A stretch of 64,000 bases of DNA from Gp6-AA40 sp032156805 (GTDB lineage: Bacteria > Acidobacteriota > Vicinamibacteria > Vicinamibacterales > UBA2999), in contig JALDXQ010000001.1 in assembly GCA_032156805.1 (NCBI GenBank), forward strand, positions 62,001-126,000, written 5' to 3'. Positions 40,457-50,600 of the stretch are shown here, piece after piece. How positions within the stretch are numbered: the stretch's first letter is position 1; each line of letters starts with the position of its first letter. The position numbers and the translations under genes are program-made. The notes under the pieces were generated by a model. It worked only from the letters and a program-made list of their open reading frames with translations. It was not told the DNA's origin and ran no database searches.

Positions 40457-41715
40457 AACGCGTTCTCCTCCTCGCAACGACGACGGGATATCAGATCCGA
40501 TCCTTTGGCGAGGCCGCCGATCGCCTTGGCGTCCGGCTGGTCTTTGCCAGCGACCGCTGCGATCGGCTCGAGGATCCCTGGTGGGATGCTGCGATCCCGA
40601 TACGCTTTCACGAGACGTCACGAGCGCTCGACGCTGTGATCGTGGCCTGCCGTGGGCAACAAGTATCGGGAGTGCTGGCCGTGGGAGATCGTCCCACCGT
40701 TCTTGCCGCGCACGTGGCCGAGGCGTTGGGCCTTCCGGGAAACCCACCGGCCGCGGCCGAAGCGAGTCGCAACAAGGTGGCCACCCGTCGCGCGTTTGCG
40801 GCTGCCGGTCTGCCGGTTCCTGACTTCCGCGTGTTTCCTCTTTCGGAGCGTCAGCCGGATCTTCCGTCGACGGGATACCCGGTCGTCGTCAAACCGCTGG
40901 CGCTCTCCGGAAGTCAAGGCGTGATTCGCGCCGACGATGATACGGCACTCGCGCAGGCCATCGCGCGAGTGAGGCGATTGCTTCAGACGACTGACGTCGC
41001 CATCGAGCGTGACGGTGCCCACCAATTCCTATTGATCGAGCAATTCATTCCCGGGCGCGAGTACGCCGTCGAAGGCGTGCTGACCGACGGTGCCTTTCAG
41101 GTCTTTACAATTTTCGACAAGCCCGATCCGCTCGACGGACCATTCTTCGAAGAGACGATTTATGTCAGACCCTCACGCGCCGCAGAGACGATGCAGCGCG
41201 CGATCGTCGATGCGGTGTCGCGTGCGACGGCCGCTCTCGGACTTCGTCACGGTCCTGTGCATGCGGAGTGTCGTGTGCACGGTGCGGAGATTTACGTGCT
41301 CGAAGTCGCCGCTCGTCCCATCGGCGGCCTCTGCTCGAAGGCCATTCGATTCATTGGCCCGGACGAAACATTGGCCACTCTCGAGGAGGTGCTCCTGCGG
41401 CATGCGCTCGGTGAGCCGGTCGATGCATTCACGGTCGTCGGCGATGCCACGGGTGTGATGATGATTCCGATTCCGCGCCGTGGCGTCTATCGCGGGGTTC
41501 GCGGATTGGAGGAGGCGAGGCGAGTCACAGCGATCGATGATGTGACGATTACGGCGAAGCCGGATGTCACGCTGGTACCGCTGCCCGAAGGCCGAAGCTA
41601 TCTGGGGTTCGTTTTTGCGACGGCCGCCACAGCGGCCCTGGCGGAGCAGGCACTCCGCGACGCTCACCGCAGGCTCGAGTTCAACATCGAACGCGAGGTC
41701 CCCCTGGTTGGGTAG
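40453..41715 (+). CDS. ATP-grasp ligase coupled to the radical SAM gene
   Basis: 420-aa ATP-grasp enzyme, start at GTG 40453 overlapping the radical SAM stop (GTGA). N-terminal Rossmann part: RVLLLATTTGYQIRSFGEAADRLG. ATP-grasp part: YPVVVKPLALSGSQGV (ATP-binding lysine and glycine loop), QFLLIEQFIPGREYAVEGVL, and VHAECRVHGAEIYVLEVAARPIGG with the Mg-binding Glu/Asn-type residues. The C-terminal ~90 residues resemble the carbamoyl-phosphate-synthetase-like/L-amino-acid ligase cap. It probably forms an amide or ester using an acyl phosphate, perhaps on the product or C-terminal tail of its neighbour. Substrates unknown. Confidence 0.87.
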   Translation: MKRVLLLATTTGYQIRSFGEAADRLGVRLVFASDRCDRLEDPWWDAAIPIRFHETSRALDAVIVACRGQQVSGVLAVGDRPTVLAAHVAEALGLPGNPPAAAEASRNKVATRRAFAAAGLPVPDFRVFPLSERQPDLPSTGYPVVVKPLALSGSQGVIRADDDTALAQAIARVRRLLQTTDVAIERDGAHQFLLIEQFIPGREYAVEGVLTDGAFQVFTIFDKPDPLDGPFFEETIYVRPSRAAETMQRAIVDAVSRATAALGLRHGPVHAECRVHGAEIYVLEVAARPIGGLCSKAIRFIGPDETLATLEEVLLRHALGEPVDAFTVVGDATGVMMIPIPRRGVYRGVRGLEEARRVTAIDDVTITAKPDVTLVPLPEGRSYLGFVFATAATAALAEQALRDAHRRLEFNIEREVPLVG

Positions 41716-41783
41716 CACTAAGGTCTGATTGCGGCCCCGGCGCATCAGGCCTCACCCTTTGTACCGATTTGGCGGCCATGGCG

Positions 41784-42119
41784 TTACTTAGTCTGCTGTG
41801 GCACGTATCCAGGCGGAAGCGCGGCACTCGCACCGAAGAAGAAATCTTCCATGTGACGGCCGATCAACTCTTGCGCCTCTTTCTGCCATGGCATCAAGCG
41901 GTATTCGTTCAGAATCATTTTCTGGCGGTCTTCCCACAGCTTCCACGCCTGTGCGGAGACGTTCTCGAAGATGCGCTGTCCCAGCTCGCCTGGCCAGGGG
42001 GGCGCGTCGAGCCCCGGCAGCGACTTCTGGAACTTCACACAGTTCACCATTCGACCGCTCTGATTGCTTACTGGCGGCTGGTTCTGTCCTGGCGGTGCAC
42101 AATCGTCCATGCCCTGCAT
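41784..42119 (-). CDS. yggX: Fe(2+)-trafficking protein YggX
   Basis: 111-aa member of the YggX family that protects iron-sulfur clusters from oxidants. Core: MVNCVKFQKSLPGLDAPPWP with the conserved Cys, then RIFENVSAQAWKLWEDRQKMILNEYRLMPW and HMEDFFFG, almost invariant in the family. I start it at 42119 because GGGGAGGT sits 5-6 bases upstream; this adds 23 residues (MQGMDDCAPPGQ...) with an extra Cys before the usual family start at 42050. Monocistronic. Confidence 0.94.
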   Translation of the reverse strand: MQGMDDCAPPGQNQPPVSNQSGRMVNCVKFQKSLPGLDAPPWPGELGQRIFENVSAQAWKLWEDRQKMILNEYRLMPWQKEAQELIGRHMEDFFFGASAALPPGYVPQQTK

Positions 42120-42408
42120 GTTACCTCCCCTCGCGGCAATCGTGTCTGCCCAGGCGGAAGGCATGGGGGGTTTTCCTGAGGCCGATACGATTTACACGGC
42201 CAATCGGGCGCAGTGTTGGATTCCGCATCACCGTGTGCGGTGACCAAAGCGCGATGGACCGCACTACGCCTGTGCTCAACCGCACGACTCGGAGCCCTCG
42301 ACCGCTGGCACATACCTTGAAGTTCGGTTTCCCATACGCGAGGTTGTCTCATTTGAGGAGGGGACCTCACGACCGAACACCATGTTGTTGAACGACCAGG
42401 AGGGTACC

Positions 42409-42672
42409 GTGGACGGAACACGCAAGGAACGTCGAGGATTCGCTTCGATGAGCCGAGAGAAGCAGCGTGAGATAGCCAGCAAAGGCGGACGTGCCGCCCA
42501 CGAGAAGGGAACTGCGCACGAATGGACGCCTGATGAAGCTCGCGCTGCGGGTCGAAAAGGTGGACAGAGCAGCCGAGGGGGACGCGGAAGGCTAGTGCCA
42601 ATTTCGCCCCCGGAGGTGCATAATTTACAAGCGGCGCCTGGCACCGGCCGGGAGCCTGGCCGCGCGGACTAA
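42409..42672 (+). CDS. KGG-repeat stress-type protein
   Basis: 87-aa basic protein with two KGG motifs: MSREKQREIASKGGRAAHEKG and TPDEARAAGRKGGQSSRGGRGR, the layout of the stress-induced (Con-10/YciG-like) family. Expected to be unfolded, cytoplasmic and induced in stress or stationary phase. The GTG at 42409 is chosen since AGGAGGG lies 5 bases upstream; the ATG at 42382 overlaps this site. The ~30 C-terminal residues (PPEVHNLQAAPGTGREPG) are not part of the family core. Confidence 0.85.
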   Translation: MDGTRKERRGFASMSREKQREIASKGGRAAHEKGTAHEWTPDEARAAGRKGGQSSRGGRGRLVPISPPEVHNLQAAPGTGREPGRAD

Positions 42673-42720
42673 TCTAGCCGCGCGTGTCGTACGTCGTCGC
42701 CGGATAAAGAGGGACGTCTG

Positions 42721-44457
42721 TTGCGTACGTTATTGAGGGTGTGCCTTCTGGTAACGTTCTCTGTTGGGGTGGCGTCTGCCCAAGCGCCCGCCCCACAGAA
42801 TCCTAGCTCTCAGGCGCCGCAAGGCGAGCTTGTCCTGCAGGGTGATACCACGCCACGCCCGGCGTTACCGACTTACTTCGGCGACACCGGGTTCTGGTTT
42901 GTACCGACCGCCGAGACGCTTCCATCTGGCAAGCTCTCCTTCAGTGTGTATCGCGCGAACTTCGATCGAAAACAGGGGCTGACCGACGTCGGTGAATTCG
43001 GAATCACTGGCGCCGTCGGTCTCGGTCGAACAGAGTTGTTCATGTCGTGGCGGGTTGGACGCTTCCAACGAAACCTCGACCCGATATTCACTCCGACCGA
43101 TAGCGAGTTCGGCGGCGTCAACAACGAGTTCCCGTTCCAGCGCGATCATTGGTCCAAGACACTCGGCGAACCGGTTGTCATCGGCGCGAAGTTCGGTCTC
43201 CTCTCGCAATCGCGCGGAAACGGGATGAGCCTCGCGCCTCGCGTGATGCTCAAGTTTCCGAGTGGCGGAGCAACAGCGGCTAGTACGAAAGCGTATGCCG
43301 GCCGGATCGATCTGATTGCCAGTGCCGAGGCCGGGCGCCGCTTCGAGCTGTCCGGTCTGGTCGGATATACGGGACGCGGAAGCCCCGACGAGTTCGAGTT
43401 GTCGAGCGGCTTCAATTGGGGCGTGGGTGCTGGCTTCCCAAGCCGCTCGCCGTTGCGCGTGCTGCTCGAGTTCGAAGGGGAGGCCCCGACTGGCGACGAC
43501 GTCACCGTGACCAGTCCGCCGCTTGTGGCGCTCGATGGCACCATCGCTCCGTTGGCGAGTGAGGTTTCCAACAACACCTCATTCAAGGCTGGATTGGTGT
43601 GGCAGGCGCGAAACGGATTCTTCCTGCACGGCGGAGCCAACTACAGCTTCGGAACCGGGACCCAGACGATTCGAGGCATCGAGTTCGAGCAAAACGCTTG
43701 GGGCTTTGATGCGCGCATCGGGTGGCATCCTGGCGTAACGCCCCCGAGGATGTGGGTGGCCCCGCCACCGCCGCCGCCGCCGCCGCCGCCACCTCCGCCG
43801 CCGCCGCCACCTCCGGCGCCCAAACCGCCACCACCGGCGAACCGCAACCCGACGTTCAACGTGGCGGCCACGTGCACGCCGACGACGGTTCAGCCCGGTC
43901 AGACGGTCAAGGTGAGCAGCCAGGCGACCGATCCGGATGGCGATGCTGTGACTTATCGCTGGACCGCGCCGTCGGGAACGTTCAATCCTGCTGACGCCGC
44001 CAACTCGACGTGGACGGCGCCGAATCAGCCGGGTAGCGTGACGCTGACGGTGACGGCCTCAGACGGTCGCGGCGGGACGGCCACATCGAGCTGCACGGTC
44101 AACGTCGCGCAGCGCGAGGTGATCGCGTTCGAGGATGTGCACTTCGCGTTCGACCGGTTCAACCTGTCGCCGGAAGCCGTGAAGATTCTCGACGACGCCG
44201 TGGCGAAGCTGCAGGCCAACCCCGACATCACAGTGACGATCGAGGGGCACACCGACAGCATCGGCACGTCGGAATACAACCTCGCGCTCGGTGAACGCCG
44301 CGCGAACAGCGTCCGTGACTATCTGACGAAGCGCGGCATCGGAGCCGCCAGAATGCGCACGGTCAGCTACGGCGAGGAACGTCCGATCGCCACCAACGAC
44401 ACGGCCGCAGGTCGCGCGATGAACCGTCGCGCCCATCTGCTGGTTGTGCTGCAGTAA
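42721..44457 (+). CDS. OmpA-family outer-membrane protein with polyproline linker and PKD-like domain
   Basis: 578 aa, TTG start with GAGGGACG upstream. Signal peptide (LLRVCLLVTFSVGVASAQ), an N-terminal barrel of ~320 residues (LSFSVYRANFDRKQGLTDVGEFGITGAVGLG), an unbroken run of ~19 prolines near 350, a PKD/Ig-like domain (SSQATDPDGDAVTYRWTAPSG...TLTVTASDGRGG), and a C-terminal OmpA peptidoglycan-binding domain (VTIEGHTDSIGTSEYNLALGERRANSV). It anchors the outer membrane to the cell wall. The long proline run should need EF-P for translation. Confidence 0.93.
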   Translation: MRTLLRVCLLVTFSVGVASAQAPAPQNPSSQAPQGELVLQGDTTPRPALPTYFGDTGFWFVPTAETLPSGKLSFSVYRANFDRKQGLTDVGEFGITGAVGLGRTELFMSWRVGRFQRNLDPIFTPTDSEFGGVNNEFPFQRDHWSKTLGEPVVIGAKFGLLSQSRGNGMSLAPRVMLKFPSGGATAASTKAYAGRIDLIASAEAGRRFELSGLVGYTGRGSPDEFELSSGFNWGVGAGFPSRSPLRVLLEFEGEAPTGDDVTVTSPPLVALDGTIAPLASEVSNNTSFKAGLVWQARNGFFLHGGANYSFGTGTQTIRGIEFEQNAWGFDARIGWHPGVTPPRMWVAPPPPPPPPPPPPPPPPPPAPKPPPPANRNPTFNVAATCTPTTVQPGQTVKVSSQATDPDGDAVTYRWTAPSGTFNPADAANSTWTAPNQPGSVTLTVTASDGRGGTATSSCTVNVAQREVIAFEDVHFAFDRFNLSPEAVKILDDAVAKLQANPDITVTIEGHTDSIGTSEYNLALGERRANSVRDYLTKRGIGAARMRTVSYGEERPIATNDTAAGRAMNRRAHLLVVLQ

Positions 44458-44785
44458 GAACAATGCGGCGGGTCTGAAGGCCCGCCGCTACTCTGAGACG
44501 CAGGGCGGGTCTGCTTTGTAGACCCGCCTTTCGTTTGTACGCGGCCTGAAGATCCGTCTCTGTCAACTCCCAAGTCCCAACCCCCGACTCCAAAGCTCCG
44601 AGCTACCTCATTGCCTTGGGGAGTTGGAAGTTGGAGATTGGGCGTTGACGATTTTCCAGCTGTCTCTATAGCTTTCACCTTCTACGACACACCGAGGCAG
44701 TGAGGCACCGAGGGCATTTTCGCGACTTTTCTCATTGCCTCTGTGCCCGCGCGACATCGAAGTGAAACGCGCGCCAGCCTAGAAA
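44458..44785. other. Repeat-packed intergenic region
   Basis: 328 bases between convergent genes with no gene. It holds two REP-like hairpins (44465-44528), an imperfect palindrome built of CAACTCCCAAGTCCCAACCC and inverse GGGAGTTGGAAGTTGG units (44562-44649), and a TACGACACACCGAGGCA unit (44682-44712). Confidence 0.75.
44465..44528. repeat. Two REP-like hairpins after the OmpA gene
   Basis: GCGGCGGG/CCCGCCGC (44465-44488) and GGCGGGTCT/AGACCCGCC (44504-44528). Related to the hairpins at 2691-2712 and 60802-60820; may terminate ompA-like transcription. Confidence 0.75.
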
Positions 44786-46810
44786 CTAGTTGGCGACGGC
44801 TTCGACCTGGACGCGTGCGTCGTTGAAGCACGCACCGCCGCCAAGATCGGTCAGTGTGTCCGGCACGAGCGCATTGGCGGTGTAGCCATTTGCCGTGTGG
44901 CGACGCCACAGTCCCTTCGGCAGAGAGACCGTGCCCGGACGAATCCAGGAACCCACCTGAAGATTGCAGCGCACTTCTCCAAGGGCATTGAAGATGCGGA
45001 CCGCGGCGCCATCGTCGAGGTGCCGCGCAGCTGCATCGCTCGGATGCATGAGCAGTCGAACCTCCGGCCGTGGCAGCTCGGACAGCGTCGAGCTGATCGT
45101 GCGCTCGCTGGCCGGAGAGATCAGCGCCAGAGGGAACTCCGTCGTCGCCGGATCGGGGCGATAGGCATACAGGCCGGCGGGCGACTCGCGATCGAGTGCT
45201 TCAGGAAACAGGTCGACGATGTGACCGGTCGTGCGTGGCATGACGTCGACGAACTGCACCGGCCGGCCTTCGAATGGCGGAACGACGGTGCCGTGCTCGC
45301 GCAGCGCGTCGCCGATGGCCGGCGGCATCTTCGAGAAGACATCGAGCATCTCTTCGATCTCACCAACCGGATCGGAGGGTTCGTTCAGCTCGAGCAGCCG
45401 CGACAAGTCGCCGAAGACCTCGGCATTCGATCTCGCCTCGCCCACGCTCTCGATGACCGGCCTTGCCAATCGAAGACCGATGGGTCCATACGCGCGAACG
45501 ATGTCGTAGCCCTCGAGGAACGTCGTTGCCGGCAGCAGAACGTCCGCGTAGTGCGCGGTGTCGGTCATCACCTGCTCGAAGACGACTGTGAAGAGATCGG
45601 TGCGCTCGAGCCCGCGCAGGATGCGTCGCTGATCCGGGGAGGTTGCCGCGGCGTTCGAGTTGTAGACGAACAGAACCCTGACCGGCGGATCGCCCTCGGT
45701 CAGCACGCGTCCGAGCTGGTTCATGTTGACGCGGCGGGTCGAAGGCTCGGGCGCACCGAACCATGTCCGCTGGATTCCCCAGGCTTCCGTATTGCTCATC
45801 GCGTAGCCGCCGCCGCGGACGCCGAACTTCCCGCCGACGGCGGGAAGCGCGAGAATCGCCAGGCTCGAGTTTCCGCCGTTGCGGTTTCGCTCCTGCCCCC
45901 ATCCGCAGCGAATCAGCGCAGGTGAGGCCGTCGCGTACCAATCAGCGAGTCTTGCCACGAGCTCCACCGGGACATCCGCTTCCGCCGCAGCGCGCTCGAA
46001 GGTCCACGGCAGTGCCTTCTCTCGCAGCCGATCGGCGTTGCGCGTGTGCGCGTCGAGGAATGCGCGATCGGCCAACCCGTTCTCGAACAACTGGCGATGG
46101 ATCGCGAGTGCAATCGGGAGATCGGTGCCAGGTTTCAGAGCCAGATGCAGATCGGCCTGCTTGGCCAGCGGTGTCGTGCGCGGATCGATCACCACCAGCC
46201 TGGCGCCGCGGCGCTGTGCCTCCCGAAGGTAGGGAACCATGTGAATGCCGGAGGCCGAAGGGTTGACGCCCCAGACGATGATCAGGCGTGCCTCTGGATA
46301 GTCCGGATAGGTGACCGAGGGCATCTTCCCGTAGAGCGCACCATTGGCCGCGCCTGTTGGCGCCGCACACACGGTGCGAGCCAGCCGCGAGGTGCCAAGG
46401 CGCCGAAAGAGCGTCGCGTCGCCCGTGTCCTGGGTGAGCAGGCCGTTTGAGCCGCCGTAGGAATAGGGAAGGATCGACTCGCCGCCCCATTTCTCGCGCG
46501 CCTCGCGCATCCGTTCCGCGACCAGATTCAGCGCATCGTCCCAGGAGACGCGCTCGAAGCGCGCGCCGGCGCCCTTGGGTCCCTTGCGGACTGCCGGATG
46601 CAGGAGGCGGTCCGCGCCGTAGACACGCTCAGTGAAGCGGCGCACCTTCGCGCAGATGTAGCCATCGGTGATTGGGTTCGAGGTCGAGCCATCAATGGCC
46701 GTGATGCGGCCGTCCTGGACGGTCACGCTGAGGCTGCACCCGTCTGGGCAGTCGAGCGGACAGGCCGTCTCGACAATGTGCTCGGGGGCGAGGGAGGGAG
46801 CGGACTTCAT
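44786..46810 (-). CDS. Molybdopterin oxidoreductase (DMSO-reductase family)
   Basis: 674-aa Mo/W-bisMGD enzyme. N-terminal [4Fe-4S] motif CPLDCPDGCSLSVTV...CAK, then the cofactor-binding segments RFERVSWDDALNLVAERM, VWGVNPSASGIHM, VVIDPRTTPLA, and a C-terminal MGD-binding domain (FPLALISPASERTISSTLSELP...PSDAAARHLDDGAAVRI). No twin-arginine signal is present, so it is cytoplasmic. It resembles the formate-dehydrogenase/assimilatory-type single-subunit group, but the substrate is not clear. No partner subunit is adjacent. A 342-aa plus-strand frame inside it is a shadow. Confidence 0.93.
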   Translation of the reverse strand: MKSAPSLAPEHIVETACPLDCPDGCSLSVTVQDGRITAIDGSTSNPITDGYICAKVRRFTERVYGADRLLHPAVRKGPKGAGARFERVSWDDALNLVAERMREAREKWGGESILPYSYGGSNGLLTQDTGDATLFRRLGTSRLARTVCAAPTGAANGALYGKMPSVTYPDYPEARLIIVWGVNPSASGIHMVPYLREAQRRGARLVVIDPRTTPLAKQADLHLALKPGTDLPIALAIHRQLFENGLADRAFLDAHTRNADRLREKALPWTFERAAAEADVPVELVARLADWYATASPALIRCGWGQERNRNGGNSSLAILALPAVGGKFGVRGGGYAMSNTEAWGIQRTWFGAPEPSTRRVNMNQLGRVLTEGDPPVRVLFVYNSNAAATSPDQRRILRGLERTDLFTVVFEQVMTDTAHYADVLLPATTFLEGYDIVRAYGPIGLRLARPVIESVGEARSNAEVFGDLSRLLELNEPSDPVGEIEEMLDVFSKMPPAIGDALREHGTVVPPFEGRPVQFVDVMPRTTGHIVDLFPEALDRESPAGLYAYRPDPATTEFPLALISPASERTISSTLSELPRPEVRLLMHPSDAAARHLDDGAAVRIFNALGEVRCNLQVGSWIRPGTVSLPKGLWRRHTANGYTANALVPDTLTDLGGGACFNDARVQVEAVAN

Positions 46811-46916
46811 GAAACGAGTCTATCGCTGTACGCACCGGAGGATGTATGCGTGACGATTTACTGAGGCACTCGGGGGATCAATCGCGGCACCCCGCTGGAC
46901 GATACCGCGCGACGAT

Positions 46917-47486
46917 TCACTGCGTACGGCCTCGGCCAATGATCTCCTGCCACCGCCGGGCGCGCTCGTCGGCTGATAGTGCAAGAGTTCTCTTCCAGAC
47001 TCCCTCGTAGTCGACGATGCCCTTACGCAGCCCTTCGATCCTGACCTGCTGGTCAGCGAAGGGCTTGCCCCAGAGGTCGACCCACACGTCGTAGACGAAG
47101 AGAAAGATCAGGTCGTGATGATCGCCCGTGAAAGGCACATCGGCTGCCAGGCGATGGGCGAGCTCGTGGACCAGCGTTCCGCGCTTGGTCTCTTGCGGGT
47201 AGCTCGCCCGTAAGAGCATCGGCCGGCCTCCTCGTTCGCCCGAGTAGCTGGTGCCTTCATACACGCTGACCTCGATTGGCCCGGGCTCGAAGCGAAGCCC
47301 AGTGGCGCGCTCCATCGCCGTCACGATGCGAACAGCGTCTTTGGCCCAGATCGCGCGGTACTCCTCGGTTGCCGCACCGAACTTTTCGGCCGACGCAGTG
47401 AAGTTCACCTGGAGAAAAGTCGCGGGCGCCTGCGCAGAAAGGGAACTCGACCACGCCAGAAAGGTCGCGAGGATGAGCAGTCGCAT
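46917..47486 (-). CDS. Secreted HExxH putative metallopeptidase
   Basis: 189 aa with a signal peptide (RLLILATFLAWSSSLSAQ). The motif GTLVHELAHRLAADV gives HExxH, so a zinc protease fold is plausible; the usual third ligand could be an Asp or His in FTGDHHDLIFLF. The ATG at 47486 has GGAGGT ~8 bases upstream and gives the only good signal peptide; the longer frame to 47846 crosses the divergent receptor gene. Small, single-domain, no known family that I can name. Periplasmic or secreted location expected. Confidence 0.7.
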   Translation of the reverse strand: MRLLILATFLAWSSSLSAQAPATFLQVNFTASAEKFGAATEEYRAIWAKDAVRIVTAMERATGLRFEPGPIEVSVYEGTSYSGERGGRPMLLRASYPQETKRGTLVHELAHRLAADVPFTGDHHDLIFLFVYDVWVDLWGKPFADQQVRIEGLRKGIVDYEGVWKRTLALSADERARRWQEIIGRGRTQ

Positions 47487-47652
47487 GAGAGACCTCCACG
47501 GCTGATGGGATGGTAACGCGATCTGTGGCGGGGCGCGCGGAGTGCCTGTAGAATTCGCGCGTGTTGGTCTGAGCGCTGATTCAGGTCTGCAGGATTCCAC
47601 GCGGGTACACACACCTATCTGGCGGCCACTTCTCATTCGAAAGGGGTGCGGG

Positions 47653-50600
47653 ATGGACAGGTTCCGTGTTGGTAGAAGTTCTCCTCCGCAAGTCGTGCTC
47701 CTCGCGGCAGCGATTGTTGTCATGATCCCCGCTCTCGTATCGGCGCAGTCGATTGCCGGTACGGTGCGAGATTCGTCCGGGGCAGTCCTGCCTGGTGTGA
47801 CGGTCGAGGCTGCGAGTCCGGCGCTCATCGAAAAGGTGAGGACCACGGTGAGTGACGGCGCGGGTCTCTACCGCATCGAGAACCTGACGCCGGGTGTCTA
47901 CAAGATCACCTACGCGTTGCCGGGCTTCACGACGTTCGAGCGGGACGGCGTCCAGGTCACCACCGGCGTGACGGTGACGCTCAACGCGGACATGCGCCTC
48001 GGCGGCGTGCAGGAAACCATCACCGTTTCCGGCGAGACGCCGGTCGTCGATGTGCAGAACAGCACGCGCGTGCAGCGCGTGTTGAGCGACGAGGTGCTGG
48101 CGGCGCTTCCAGCGTCGCGCGGTTATGGAAACCTGCTCACCACCGTCTCCGGCATCCAGGCCAACGGCACGCAGAATGGCGGCGTCAACCCGGGCATGAT
48201 CTTCTTCACGTCGCGCGGTGGCCGCAGCAACGAGGGCACCGTCCAGATCGACGGGATGAACGTCGGCTCGGCGTTCAACGGCGGTGGCGTGGCGGGCTAC
48301 GGCTACGACACGACCAACGCCCAGGAAGTGCAGCTCACGGTGGCGGGCGGGCTCGGTGAAGCCGACCGCGGTGGGCCGCAGTTCAACATTGTCCCCAAGA
48401 CGGGTGGCAACACGTTCAACGGGACCTACTTCGGCAGCCTGGCTGGGGAGTGGTCGCAGGGCAACAACGTCGACGACGAGCTGAGATCGTATGGCATCCC
48501 TGCGCCGACCACGATCATCAAGAACTGGGACACGAGCTTTTCGCTGGGCGGCCCGATCATGCGGGACCGGGTGTGGTTCTACGCCGTGGCGCGGACGTTC
48601 GGCGAGTACACCGACCTCGCGGGCCGCTTCGGGAACCTGAACGCCGGCGATCCCACAAAGTGGAACTACGTCGTCGATCAGAGCATCAAGTCGCGATCGG
48701 CGGGCAGCCGGAAGATCGGCGGCACGCGGGTGACCGGGCAGTTGTCGGAGCGAAACAAGGTCAGCGCGTATTACGACTATCAGTTCAACTGCAGCAGCAG
48801 CTCCTACGTCGAGGACGCTGATGCCTGCCGCGTGCGCGGCGAAGACTGGATCGGGGTGTACGGATTCGGCACGTGGTCGCCGGAGGCGAGCCAGAAGGCC
48901 GATGGTCCCGATCACATCATGCAGTTCTCGTACACAGCGCCGATGACCAGCAAACTGCTGCTCGAAGCAGCGTTCTCGCAGTTCTTCAGCAACTGGAGTC
49001 CCACCTCGCCGGCCGGTGCGCTCAACTACGCGCCGTTCATACCGGTGCAGGAGCGCAGCCTGGGCGGCGGTGTGCCCGTGCCGAACATGGTGTACCACGG
49101 CTACGCCGGGCTGAACAACAACCACCAGACGCACAACGTCTGGCGTGCGTCGGCGGCCTACGTCACAGGCGCGCACAGCCTGAAGGTCGGCTACCAGGCC
49201 GCTTACGAAGTGACCGACATCTTCGGCGACTTCGCGACGCACGGGTTGCAGTATCGGTTCAACGCCGGCGTCCCGGATCAGATCACGCAGCGGATCACGA
49301 AGTGGCAGCAGGCCAACCGCACGCGCTGGGACGCCTTCTACGTGCAGGATCAGTGGACTCGCAATCGGATGACGCTGCAGGGTGCGCTGCGCTACGAGCA
49401 CGCCTGGAGCTTCTTCCCCGAGGGCATGAACGGTCTGCTGACCGACAGCGTGTTCGGCGGGCCAGCGCGGACGCTGCCGCGTGCCGATGGCGTGACCGGC
49501 TACCACGACATCGCGCCTCGCCTGGGGATGGCGTATGACCTCTTCGGCAACGGCAAGACCGCGATCAAGGTGAACCTGTCGAAGTACTGGCAGTACGCCG
49601 CCAACGACGGGGTGTACATCGGAACGAACCCCGCGTCGACCTTCGCGCAGACGGCCAATCGCGCGTGGACCGACAACGGCAACTTCACCCCGAACTGCGA
49701 TCTGCAGAATCCGCTGGCGCAGGACAACCGCGCGACGGGCGGAGATCTCTGCGGCGCCCTGGACAATCAGAACTTCTTTGTGTTCCGCCAGACCGGATCG
49801 GCTCTGAGTACGGCGACGCAGATCGACCCGGTGCTGCTGAGCGGCTGGGGCATCCGCCCCTACGACTGGCAGTTCAGCGCGTCGGTACAGCAGGAGCTGC
49901 TGCCGCGCGTGTCGGCGGAAGTCGGGTTCAGCCGCCGCTCGTGGGGCAATTTCACCGTGACCGACAATCGTGCTATCGGCCCGCAGGACTTCGACACCTA
50001 CACGTTCGTCTCGCCGTCGGACCCGCGTCTTCCCGCGAGTGGGCAGCCGGTGTCCTATTACCTGAGGAACAACCAGACGGCGTTTGGCGCGGTCGACAAC
50101 TACCTGACGCTTGCCGAAAACTACGGCGATGTGACGGCGTACTGGCAGGGCATCGAGACGACGGTGAATGCGCGGGTCAACGACGGCCTCACGCTGCAGG
50201 GTGGGTTCACGACCGGCGCTGGCGTTCGTGATTTCTGCGATGTCGGGTCACTCGTGCCCGAGATGTACACGCAGACCGGATCGTTTCTGCTCAATCACCA
50301 GATCAGCGCGTGCCGCGCCGAGGAGCCGTGGCTGTGGAACTGGCGCGGTCTCGTCAGCTACACCGTCCCGAAGGTCGATGTGCAGGTCAGCGCCATCATG
50401 CGGTCGCAGGCCAACATCGCTGCCACCAACGATCCGGCGTCGAACGGTCTCGCGATGAGGGCCGACTACTTCCAGACCAACGCGGCGATTCTCGCGGCTC
50501 TCGGCCGGCCGATCGCAGGCGGCGCGCCGAACGTCACGTTGAACCTGGCAAAGCCGGGAGAAGTCTTTCCGGACCGGCTCAACACTGTGGATATGCGCTT

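Noticed and set aside
47581..49506. 641-codon open frame on the minus strand
   Set aside because: Lies wholly opposite the TonB receptor gene; His/Arg/Asp/Val-rich composition and no signal or domain, as expected for the complement of a GC-rich gene.
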